Positions 1 to 6,393 of a stretch of 13,915 bases of DNA are shown piece after piece (position 1 is the stretch's first letter; each line of letters opens with the position of its first letter). Source of the stretch: Amoeboradix gromovi (lineage: Eukaryota > Sanchytriomycota > Sanchytriomycetes > Sanchytriales > Sanchytriaceae); contig JADGIF010000221.1 in the NCBI GenBank assembly GCA_018985225.1, forward strand, positions 1-13,915, read 5' to 3'. The position numbers and the translations under genes are program-made. The notes under the pieces were generated by a model. It saw only the letters and a program-made list of their open reading frames with translations, ran no database searches and was not told the origin of the DNA.

Positions 1-108
1 CATAAAATTAATAAAGCTGAAATAATGTTCCAAGTTGTTACAGAAAGTTAGTCCAGTTTTTATATTTGATGTCCCAGATGTAAAACTATACATTTTTCAA
101 TACATTTC

Positions 109-1986
109 ATGAAACGTGAAGATAAGCACACTCTTGGCCCTCCGTTTATTTTCAATGAACTAGTTATTGGCTGCGATAGATTTATTAAAGAAGACGCCCC
201 AATTTTAGTAGATCTCATGTTTGACGGTACTGATATGAGTGCAACCAGTGAACATTTAAAGCTACTTCTCTCTCAAATGTACCATCGTAAAGAAGCTGAT
301 TTTAGGCATTTCCTGGATATTTGCCGCATATCTATCCGGCTTTTTGACTCTGTTAACACCAATGAATACTACATGTCTATTTTGATTTTAAACTTGTATT
401 CCTGGATCGACAAAAATGGAACTAAATCAATAATGCTTAAGAACGTAGACCTCATCCTTGCGCTGCTAAACAAAATTACTACTCATTTCAACCACCAACT
501 TATACGTAATACCATAGCTTTAATTAGCCAAATATTTCACATTTTTGCTACACCCAGTAAAACCCGAAAAAAAACGATGCAGATATCAATCGATGATTAT
601 TATGCCCTTCAAAACAACTTGTTTACTAGATATCAATTCATTCTGCCAAACTTGCCTCTTCCTTTTGTTAATAAATCGTCACATAGCATGGATCCTAACA
701 AACAACCAATCCACCCCTTACCTCAAAGTATTAAACAGGTTATCAACCTTTATTCAAATTATCTAACAATTAAAGATAAAGATTATTGCTGGTACAGAGA
801 ATATCAGGAAATGGAGAAATCTGCGTCATTAACATCTATGGGTATTTCTGCAAAACAAGCTCCCTCTTTAAATAAGCAGGACCCATTCTCATTGTTTGTG
901 AAAGCCTTTGTCCCTAATCTCAATGATTTTGTGCTAATTTTGTTAAAGCTCTTATTGATTGGAGCACCTATGCCCAGCAAATACGGCGGAAATACCCCTG
1001 AAACAAGTCCTTATGCCAGCACTTTGTTTGTTAAGGATCAGATCTCTGCTATCCACTTGGAAATGAACAGATATAGAGAAGCCCTGTTCTATTTTATAGT
1101 GGAAGCTCTTCTAAACTTGTTAGACTGCTTAAAATCCGATGATATCATATTGGAATATGTCAAATGCTTGTTAAATGATGCGAATCTGATTCCTCTTTTT
1201 TTAAAAATACTTCAATTTAAGGATCCTGTTAAGTTTATCCAAGGAATACCTGATAGAAGCAGCCTGAACATTCTGCCTGAAGTTGGCCCTTATTGTACGA
1301 CTACATTCAAGGCTTCTTTAAACGCATTCAAAATACTAAATAAGATTTCACGGCACAGCGTGAGTAGAAGCATAATGTTGGCAGTTCACAAGTCACCAGA
1401 TGTTCTAAAAAAGTGGAATTTGATAAACAATTCAGAAATTCAAATCGCTAGCCTTAAGTTACTAAAAATAGTTTTTCCATATGCTACGCGTAAGTTCAGA
1501 CAGACAAATATGAAGATTGCCTCTCAGATATATTGCACTCTCAAATTTGAACCTTTTGAATCATTTCTGAAATTCGAAGATACTGCGGCATGTCAGTTGA
1601 AAGGAGATGCAAAAGATATAGACAACCGCAAAGTAATATCACATAAACTAGATAGGCTACTAGGTGCAGGTCATTGGAGTAATTATGGGACATCTGATGA
1701 AAATAAAGAAATTGGCAGTTTTTTAAGGATTCAAAGCCAATTTTCGATCAGCACTTCAATAGAAGATGTAAGTGCTTTCACAAACGAAATGATGATCGAA
1801 TCCAAAGAAATGATTCGGTTGTTCATATCCAGAGACATAAATCAGCTAGTGAATGAAGACGATGTCGCTGCTGAAGAGGCTCAATTATGGGTCCAGTCTT
1901 TTAGCGACCTGTTCTTTTCAGATGACCGAATAGAGAACGAAATGGAGAAGGAACAAGCTTTGATTGTGGTAGATGAAATAAGTTAA
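109..1986 (+). CDS. FAR11: STRIPAK/Far complex subunit, FAR11/STRIP1/2 (HAM-2) family
   Basis: This is the scaffold subunit of the STRIPAK (Far) phosphatase-kinase complex, which in fungi acts at endomembranes in mating arrest, cell fusion and TORC2 control. The 625-residue product matches STRIP1/Far11 best at about residues 400-475, where FKILNKISRHS, IMLAVHKSPDVLKK and RQTNMKIASQIY parallel human ILNKLTKWKHS, MMLVVFKSAPILK and RKSNMKTMSAIY. The segment at about 258-295 (LLKLLLIGAPMPS) parallels LLKILLAAAPTSK, and a PLPQSIK stretch near 205 parallels PIHESIK. The N-terminal N1221 region is short: the family is usually 800-950 residues. The frame is open upstream only back to position 70, so either the N terminus is truly reduced or a first exon lies near or beyond the left edge. 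The stop is 11 bp from that of the convergent BDP1. Family assignment is firm; the start is uncertain. Confidence 0.86.
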   Translation: MKREDKHTLGPPFIFNELVIGCDRFIKEDAPILVDLMFDGTDMSATSEHLKLLLSQMYHRKEADFRHFLDICRISIRLFDSVNTNEYYMSILILNLYSWIDKNGTKSIMLKNVDLILALLNKITTHFNHQLIRNTIALISQIFHIFATPSKTRKKTMQISIDDYYALQNNLFTRYQFILPNLPLPFVNKSSHSMDPNKQPIHPLPQSIKQVINLYSNYLTIKDKDYCWYREYQEMEKSASLTSMGISAKQAPSLNKQDPFSLFVKAFVPNLNDFVLILLKLLLIGAPMPSKYGGNTPETSPYASTLFVKDQISAIHLEMNRYREALFYFIVEALLNLLDCLKSDDIILEYVKCLLNDANLIPLFLKILQFKDPVKFIQGIPDRSSLNILPEVGPYCTTTFKASLNAFKILNKISRHSVSRSIMLAVHKSPDVLKKWNLINNSEIQIASLKLLKIVFPYATRKFRQTNMKIASQIYCTLKFEPFESFLKFEDTAACQLKGDAKDIDNRKVISHKLDRLLGAGHWSNYGTSDENKEIGSFLRIQSQFSISTSIEDVSAFTNEMMIESKEMIRLFISRDINQLVNEDDVAAEEAQLWVQSFSDLFFSDDRIENEMEKEQALIVVDEIS

Positions 1987-1987
1987 A

Positions 1988-1999
1988 AATAAATTTATT
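1988..1999. terminator. Palindromic two-way poly(A) signal between FAR11 and BDP1
   Basis: AATAAATTTATT is a perfect 12-bp palindrome that reads AATAAA on both strands. The plus-strand AATAAA begins 2 nt after the FAR11 TAA. On the minus strand AATAAA overlaps the last two bases of the BDP1 TAA. Cleavage normally falls 10-30 nt downstream, so each 3' UTR would run antisense into the other coding region. The sequence is seen; the function is inferred. Confidence 0.8.
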
Positions 2000-2840
2000 A
2001 CATGACAAGCATTGCAGACTCACTTTCACTGCTAAACTCGACTTGCCCAACAACCTCAACATTGTCTTCATCGTTCTGCTTTTGCTTTTTAGAATTCGAC
2101 AGCTTTTTGCTCTTTTTCAGTACAACTTCCTTGTTTTTTTCCTGCTCCTCCATTACTTTATAATATGGTCGAGGAACAGGTATATCAGCGTCTCTATACT
2201 TTTCGATCTCCTCAATATCGCAACCACATAGTTTGGCGAATTCTTGAGTATTAATAAACTCTTTGCGAGAGAGACATAAATTCATAAGCAAAGGATTTTT
2301 ACGCTCTTCGATCTTGTATTTGTTACGCACTTGAATACGCGTCTTATTGTTTAGAGCCCCTGCTATTAATCCGAAGTCAGTGCCCATTAAACTTAGCAAT
2401 TTATAAAACTTAATTGACTCTGCTTTTGACCACCCAGTGCGACTGGATTTCTTTTGAAAACTCTTTTCATTAATATATTCATCTTTCTCATCAACTAGCT
2501 CAGCTGTCTGTGCACGAGTATCTGTAACAACAATTTTGCCATCTATGATTTGCATTTGCTCAGTGACCTCATCAACATCGTCAAGATTCTCGTTTCTTGG
2601 CTGCACCTGAACTTTGGATCTCTTCCTCATTTTGAAAGTCTCGCCGGATATAGGTTTAATCGTGCAGAATGCCTTCAACGGCCATTGTTCACGAGGTAAG
2701 TTTTTCAAATCATTTTCACAGTCTGATTCACCGATTACTCTACTACTTGGTTTAATTGGATCCATGTCATCTGAGGAGCTTAATAGCACTGCATGGTTTG
2801 AGGAAGTCTTCCGTTTCTTGGTTCCTTTAATTGTTGGCAT
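1998..2840 (-). CDS. BDP1: Transcription factor TFIIIB subunit BDP1 (B'')
   Basis: BDP1 joins TBP and BRF1 in TFIIIB, which places RNA polymerase III on tRNA, 5S and U6 genes. The diagnostic part is the extended SANT/Myb domain at about residues 136-185 (WSKAESIKFYKLLSLMGTDF, then TRIQVRNKYKIEERKNP). It is close to the family pattern of W-S, a tyrosine helix, GTDFSLI, R-x-Q-x-K-x-KYK-x-EER-x-P. A DGKIVV stretch before it matches the conserved GxIVLDE segment. The 280-residue product is about half the length of yeast Bdp1 (594), keeping the core and a short lysine-rich then acidic tail. The first ATG (2838-2840) is chosen; the frame extends to a GTG at 2882 but has no upstream ATG. A GTATGT donor-like site upstream could belong to a 5' UTR intron, which is unproven. 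Confidence 0.88.
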   Translation of the reverse strand: MPTIKGTKKRKTSSNHAVLLSSSDDMDPIKPSSRVIGESDCENDLKNLPREQWPLKAFCTIKPISGETFKMRKRSKVQVQPRNENLDDVDEVTEQMQIIDGKIVVTDTRAQTAELVDEKDEYINEKSFQKKSSRTGWSKAESIKFYKLLSLMGTDFGLIAGALNNKTRIQVRNKYKIEERKNPLLMNLCLSRKEFINTQEFAKLCGCDIEEIEKYRDADIPVPRPYYKVMEEQEKNKEVVLKKSKKLSNSKKQKQNDEDNVEVVGQVEFSSESESAMLVM

Positions 2841-3473
2841 TACGAAATCTATCTCCGTTGTTTTGCTGCACTTCTGGGACACAATCTATATTGATGCACT
2901 ATCATTAACATTTCGAGAGACCTAATACATACCTTTTAATCGCCTTGACGTTTAATCTCTAACACTTACTGAATGGTGTTATTCTGAAAATTATTAAATT
3001 GGAAAAAACGCAGTGTTATATTTGAATTTTTCTCAGTAAAAACTAGATCAGAAATGGTTTTAACTTTAAATTCCTTAATGAAATAATAGCGAAACCAAGC
3101 CAGATGCTACCTTGTTTGTGAACAGGACGACGTTGCCAACATCAAGACAGAACACCAAAATGGTTATCGGCTGAGGTATTGCAACATGTGCTCAAGTGCT
3201 AATCAGCCAAGCTGTTTTGAAAGAGATATTGCGAGTGCATTTTTCTTGTTGAGAAAGGCTTGATGGCATTTTATGGGGCTGAAAAATGTTGCCAGGAAGC
3301 CCTTGGAGTTGGGAAGATTGCTGAAATTGGATCCCATATTGCGTATAATCAAGATAATTGATGTTTAAGCAAAACTGGTAACTGAATAACTAACTATTTA
3401 TAACGCGCACGGCTTCTAAAATCCCGTCAAGCAATTTTGGGTTCATTAGCATAAATAAAATTAAAGAACAAAT
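2841..3473. other. Intergenic stretch with no intact gene
   Basis: This 633-bp gap lies between the start of BDP1 and the end of the small minus-strand gene. The BDP1 side carries splice-like signals on the minus strand (GTATGT ending at about 2929, GTAAGT ending at about 2970). The middle holds the decayed plus-strand frame described separately. I found no tRNA box A/box B pair and no other gene. Confidence 0.6.
3090..3368 (+). pseudogene. Decayed ORF with zinc-ribbon plus ERD motif, perhaps a TnpB/Fanzor-type relic
   Basis: A plus-strand frame is open from just after TAA-TAG (3084-3089) and is broken once by TGA at 3261-3263. It then continues to TAA at 3366-3368. The first part has a C-x2-C pair (YCNMC), a further Cys 7 residues on, then FERDIASAFFLLRKA. 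After the stop comes a segment with KPLEL. C-x2-C followed by RD-x-(N/A)-(A/S)-A is the layout of the C-terminal zinc ribbon and last catalytic Asp of OrfB/TnpB and eukaryotic Fanzor proteins. These are often followed by an (R/K)P-x-x-L tail. The rest of such a protein is absent and no ATG opens the frame. The resemblance is short, so coincidence is possible. Confidence 0.22.
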
Positions 3474-3478
3474 TTATT
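3473..3478 (-). terminator. Poly(A) signal containing the stop codon of the small gene
   Basis: On the minus strand the end reads AAATAAATTTG, with the TAA stop (3476-3474) lying inside AATAAA. The same arrangement occurs at five other gene ends here, which supports this short frame as a real gene. Confidence 0.65.
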
Positions 3479-3905
3479 TTTGGCCAATTTTATGAATATC
3501 TTCGATTACTTTAAGATCTTGCTCATCTAAATCGTCGATAAAGAAACTCAAGTTATTTTTTACTATTTCTTTATATATTGACACTCCCACCTTTGAATAA
3601 TCAAGCGTGTTTGAGTTCGCCAACTCGAATAATTTTTTCTTATTAAAATCAGAATTCATTAACTTCTTGAATTTGGTATGCATCAACTTAGAGATAAGAT
3701 GTTTACAAGAGCCAGATAAAAGCTCATTCAGCTCCAAATTTGATACTTTTTGTAGTGGCATTGGAAAGAACCAGAAACTGACCCATAATTCATCCACTTT
3801 AAAAAGTAGACTAACTTGTATTTACAAAGAGTGCGTATTTATCATCTTAAAACTAGGCTGCAAAGTTGCTCTCGTTTCTTCTCTACCAGTCACGTCTTTC
3901 GCCAT
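3474..3905 (-). CDS. Small protein of unknown function, 5' end probably spliced
   Basis: I do not recognise this protein. The solid part is about 107 residues (3797 down to 3474), rich in Lys, Leu and Asn, with a likely helical run from about KHLISKLMHTKFKKLM and an acidic IDDLDEQD near the end. The frame has no ATG until 3761, which would give a 95-residue product. Upstream, the same frame continues as an ATG-started stretch from 3905, interrupted by one TAA inside GTAAATACAAGTTAG (3825-3811). Removing those 15 nt as an intron yields a continuous 138-residue protein. Alternatives are a donor GTAAGT at 3926 joined to an AAG acceptor near 3815, or the unspliced 95-residue form. The 3' signal and the divergent promoter shared with the next gene favour a real gene; its start is unresolved. 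Confidence 0.5.
3811..3825 (-). other. Candidate 15-nt intron
   Basis: GTAAATACAAGTTAG begins with GT and ends with AG, contains the only in-frame stop of the extended reading frame, and is a multiple of three. Fifteen nucleotides would be far below usual fungal introns, though comparable lengths are known in the ciliate Stentor. This is inference only. Confidence 0.2.
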
Positions 3906-3997
3906 TAACAACAGGCGATTACTTACTTGAAAATTGTTTGGGATGCATACACATCTCCATGCACAAATAAGTCACAGGTATTGTGCGGTTAACCACA

Positions 3998-4005
3998 TAT
4001 AAATA
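3998..4005 (+). promoter_or_regulatory. TATA box of the DEK_C/HIRIP3-like gene
   Basis: TATAAATA lies 56 nt upstream of the ATG at 4061, followed by pyrimidine-rich sequence (TTTCTTTTTGTC, CCTTTTACCCC) typical of a fungal start region. It lies in the 155-bp gap shared with the divergent small gene. Confidence 0.5.
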
Positions 4006-4060
4006 ACTATCTCATTTCTTTTTGTCATACCTTTTACCCCTCTAGTATACCTTTCACGAC

Positions 4061-4939
4061 ATGTCGCACACATCTTACGAAATCAAACCGCTCTTGCAGT
4101 CGATGTTGGAAGAGAAGGGCACAAGGGTTACTATGAAAATTGTGAAGCAGTATCTAAAAGATAGAAACGTTGAAATACCAGAGAAACTTATATTAAAGGG
4201 TTTGGTGCAAGATGCATTAGAGAATTTTGATGGGTCCAGCTCAGGATCTGAATCCCAGAGAACTATTAAAAGAAGCAGCTCTGACCCAGAACCAGTAAGT
4301 CTTCAAGAGATAAATGCTGGGCAAACCGCTACTGGTGCAACTTCTAAAGCTAGAGCTGGACAGCAGTTGGTAAAAAAAGGGGTAACTGCATCAGTGAAAA
4401 ATAACACCGGCACCTCTGCAGTTGAATCTAAGAGGGTTGAGAAAATTAAGAATTTGCCAAAATCGGTCAAAGCTCCTAGTACACTTTACCGCTACTTTAA
4501 GGCCGCGACTATTACAATTCCGTACAAGGGGCTGAAATCTATGTCTTTAAAGGAGCAATATTGCCATTTAGTTGACCTTTTGACAAACAATTTTATAAGG
4601 TGTAAAATAGAGTTACCAATAGAAAACAAGACTACTTCAAAGTATTATAAATGCAGCGACAGAAAGTGGACAATTGATCTGTGCAAACAAGTTGCAGAAG
4701 AGCTAGAATTAAAGAGAGAAATGGAGGAATTAAGAATTGATGGTAGGGGATTTTCAGGAGAACCTATCTTTGGCGGCAGAGCTTCCAATGGGAGTAAAAT
4801 AAAAGACGAGGATGTTTTTTCGCAAGAATCTGAATTTTCAAGTTTGGAGAGTGATAAAATTAATACTGTCAATAAACGTTCGATATCATCGAGTGATTCA
4901 GATAAAAGCTCTCGTGTAAAGAAGACCAAGATGGAGTAA
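4061..4939 (+). CDS. DEK_C-domain nuclear protein, HIRIP3-like histone chaperone candidate
   Basis: The 292-residue product is probably a chromatin protein. Residues 1-55 fit the DEK C-terminal fold (VTMKIVKQYLKDRNVEI followed by LVQDALENF), which also opens HIRIP3. Next is a Ser/Lys-rich disordered linker. At about 141-177 the run LYRYFKAATITIPYKGLKSM then SLKEQ resembles HIRIP3 LKRYMRACG, YKKL and SHKERL. A helix follows (about 205-225, ending REMEELRID) where HIRIP3 has EEAAEVASLD before its H2A-binding CHZ motif. A Gly/Arg stretch and a Ser/Asp then basic tail, likely a nuclear localisation signal, close the protein. HIRIP3 binds H2A-H2B and the HIRA pathway. The canonical CHZ residues are not clear, so a generic DEK_C protein is the fallback. 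The ATG at 4061 follows a TATA box at a sensible distance. Confidence 0.5.
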   Translation: MSHTSYEIKPLLQSMLEEKGTRVTMKIVKQYLKDRNVEIPEKLILKGLVQDALENFDGSSSGSESQRTIKRSSSDPEPVSLQEINAGQTATGATSKARAGQQLVKKGVTASVKNNTGTSAVESKRVEKIKNLPKSVKAPSTLYRYFKAATITIPYKGLKSMSLKEQYCHLVDLLTNNFIRCKIELPIENKTTSKYYKCSDRKWTIDLCKQVAEELELKREMEELRIDGRGFSGEPIFGGRASNGSKIKDEDVFSQESEFSSLESDKINTVNKRSISSSDSDKSSRVKKTKME

Positions 4940-4940
4940 A
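4935..4940 (+). terminator. AGTAAA poly(A) signal containing the stop codon
   Basis: The end reads GAGTAAATTTG, with TAA (4937-4939) inside AGTAAA, a common variant of AATAAA. The flanking TAAATTTG matches the other gene ends. Confidence 0.55.
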
Positions 4941-5249
4941 TTTGTTTTTCGTCAAGATTTGTCCACTACCGTAAATCTAATTTCCTGGATTGGCTACCAT
5001 ATATACAAAAACATTTACCAATCAGACTTATACTACGTATGGAACGTTGGAAAAAGCAAACTAGAGACTGTAAATATGCAAATTGTCATCTACAGCTAGA
5101 TAGAGGTTATATTGCATCGAAGAACTTAAACTTTAAACCCATGCATAATTGTCCTCTGACTTATTCAACTTCTTTTCGGAAAGTTTTGATATTTTAGGTA
5201 AATAGCACTTTTTATTAGGAGTATTCAAGAGACGTCGGCCATTTGTTTT
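4940..5249 (+). promoter_or_regulatory. Intergenic region with CCAAT and TATA elements
   Basis: This 310-bp gap carries an inverted CCAAT box (ATTGG, 4989-4993), TATATA (5000-5005) and a forward CCAAT (5018-5022). The first ATG after them is at 5039 and opens a 52-codon ORF (listed separately), not the zinc-finger gene at 5250. The elements may drive either. Confidence 0.4.
5039..5197 (+). CDS. Candidate small Cys/His ORF, 52 residues
   Basis: This short frame runs from the first ATG after a TATA/CCAAT cluster (34 nt after TATATA) to TAG at 5195-5197. It encodes a basic peptide with RDCKYANCHL and later KPMHNC, giving Cys-x4-Cys and His-x-Cys pairs about 20 residues apart that could bind one zinc. 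It ends 52 bp before the four-finger zinc gene but does not have the same finger spacing. It has no AATAAA at its end, unlike the main genes here. It could be a small zinc protein, an upstream ORF of the next mRNA, or chance. Confidence 0.2.
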   Translation: MERWKKQTRDCKYANCHLQLDRGYIASKNLNFKPMHNCPLTYSTSFRKVLIF

Positions 5250-6320
5250 ATGCTTGGTTGGAAGGATATTGTGAACAACTCGTCTATTACAGAGGATAAA
5301 AGATCAAGCTTTATATGCAAATATTGTGAATTTAAAGCTCCATACCATAAAGAAATTGTCATTCCACATTGTGCAACTTGCGTGAAATCCCCAAAAGAAA
5401 TGCGATCATCATTTTGCGATGAAATTGACGAGGTTTGCCCTGGAATTCTAGAGAAATACAATAACAATTTATTGAATACCAAGAGATTAAATCATAAGTG
5501 GGAGAACATTGTTACTAGCCATGTCATAGTATCAAACAACTTATTTACATGTTTGCTCTGCGAAGTTACTGATGTGTATACTAAAAACTCTGTGATTCTG
5601 CATTTTTCAAACTGCTCATCAGAAAAAACCCAGATTTTAGAGCAAATTAACAATGATCTAATAGAATTTGGATCTGAAAAACTGTTAAATATCAGTTGTG
5701 GTCTTCAAGAACTAAAAACATACAGCTGGAAGTCAATTTGCTTAAAGTATGGCATATTTTCGGAATCGAATTTCATCTGTATGATGTGCATACCCGGTAA
5801 AGTTCAGAATGTGCCAACTCCAAATAAATCTGGAGTGGTTCGGCATTTGTTAAGCTGCTCTGGAATGTCTCCATTTCTTGATGATTTTATGATACTTATG
5901 GAAGATTATGGCGATGGAGCCTCACAGTATTTGAAATATATAAGCCCATCAAAAAATGACCCTGGAAGAAAGAATATAAAATATCATAAGAACCTAATTG
6001 GTGCAAAACCTGTACCAAACGCATACAAAAAGACTCTAGAATTGGGTAGACTTGGAGAGTCTGCAGCTATTTCTATGGATAAACCTGTTTACAAAGCATA
6101 CAATGAAAACTGGGTACAATTGGGTATACACTACGGAGTGTTCTACTTGGAAAAATGCAGGTTTCTTTGCGGCAAGTGCAGCAAGTACATATACCATGAC
6201 AGAAAAATTGTGTTAAGACATTTATGCATATGTATAACCGACGAGCAAGAACATAAAAAGCTGATCAGAAAAATAAAACAATTTTGCCCAAAATTAGTCA
6301 CCAAATTTGATCTAGAATAA
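5250..6320 (+). CDS. Protein with four BED-like C2HC zinc fingers
   Basis: I know no named family for this 356-residue protein, but its structure is clear. It consists of four copies of a finger with the pattern W-x(16-18)-C-x2-C-x13-H-x3-C. Residues are W4/C23/C26/H40/C44, W84/C101/C104/H118/C122, W160/C177/C180/H199/C203 (18 between Cys and His) and W288/C307/C310/H324/C328. An aromatic or Phe usually precedes the first Cys (FIC, FTC, FIC, FLC) and V/I-x-x-H precedes the His. The leading Trp, C-x2-C and final H-x3-C resemble BED fingers, with Cys replacing the last His. A basic, low-complexity linker (about 233-285) separates fingers 3 and 4. There is no transposase core. A DNA-binding, chromatin or transcription role is inferred. 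AATAAA follows the stop by 8 nt. Confidence 0.75.
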   Translation: MLGWKDIVNNSSITEDKRSSFICKYCEFKAPYHKEIVIPHCATCVKSPKEMRSSFCDEIDEVCPGILEKYNNNLLNTKRLNHKWENIVTSHVIVSNNLFTCLLCEVTDVYTKNSVILHFSNCSSEKTQILEQINNDLIEFGSEKLLNISCGLQELKTYSWKSICLKYGIFSESNFICMMCIPGKVQNVPTPNKSGVVRHLLSCSGMSPFLDDFMILMEDYGDGASQYLKYISPSKNDPGRKNIKYHKNLIGAKPVPNAYKKTLELGRLGESAAISMDKPVYKAYNENWVQLGIHYGVFYLEKCRFLCGKCSKYIYHDRKIVLRHLCICITDEQEHKKLIRKIKQFCPKLVTKFDLE

Positions 6321-6328
6321 CTTTTTTT

Positions 6329-6334
6329 AATAAA
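6329..6334 (+). terminator. Poly(A) signal of the zinc-finger gene
   Basis: AATAAA begins 9 nt after the TAA stop, preceded by a T-run and followed by TTGGG. This is the longest stop-to-signal distance in the window. Confidence 0.6.
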
Positions 6335-6371
6335 TTGGGTCCTCTATTTGGCATAAATTAAAATTCTTCAA

Positions 6372-6386
6372 GTGAAACGTTTTCAC
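6372..6386 (+). promoter_or_regulatory. Palindrome just upstream of TYR1
   Basis: GTGAAACGTTTTCAC has perfect 6-bp inverted arms around CGT and ends 7 nt before the TYR1 ATG. The whole gap to the preceding gene is only 73 bp. It could be a dimeric transcription-factor site or a 5' UTR hairpin. Confidence 0.4.
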
Positions 6387-6393
6387 AATAGAC

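Noticed and set aside
1-108. First exon of FAR11 (ATG near 25) or the 3' end of an upstream gene (AATAAA at 10-15)
   Set aside because: The candidate donor GTTAGT and acceptor CCCAG do not keep the reading frame, and the edge leaves too little sequence to judge.
2883-2990. Upstream coding exon(s) for BDP1
   Set aside because: GTATGT and GTAAGT donors are present, but no ATG opens a frame that joins BDP1; at most a 5' UTR intron is possible.
3263-3361. 32-codon plus-strand ORF starting MAFYGAEKCC
   Set aside because: It is short, has no poly(A) signal at its end, and overlaps the decayed frame in another phase.
2841-3473. tRNA or other Pol III gene near BDP1
   Set aside because: No box A/box B pair or cloverleaf could be found on either strand.
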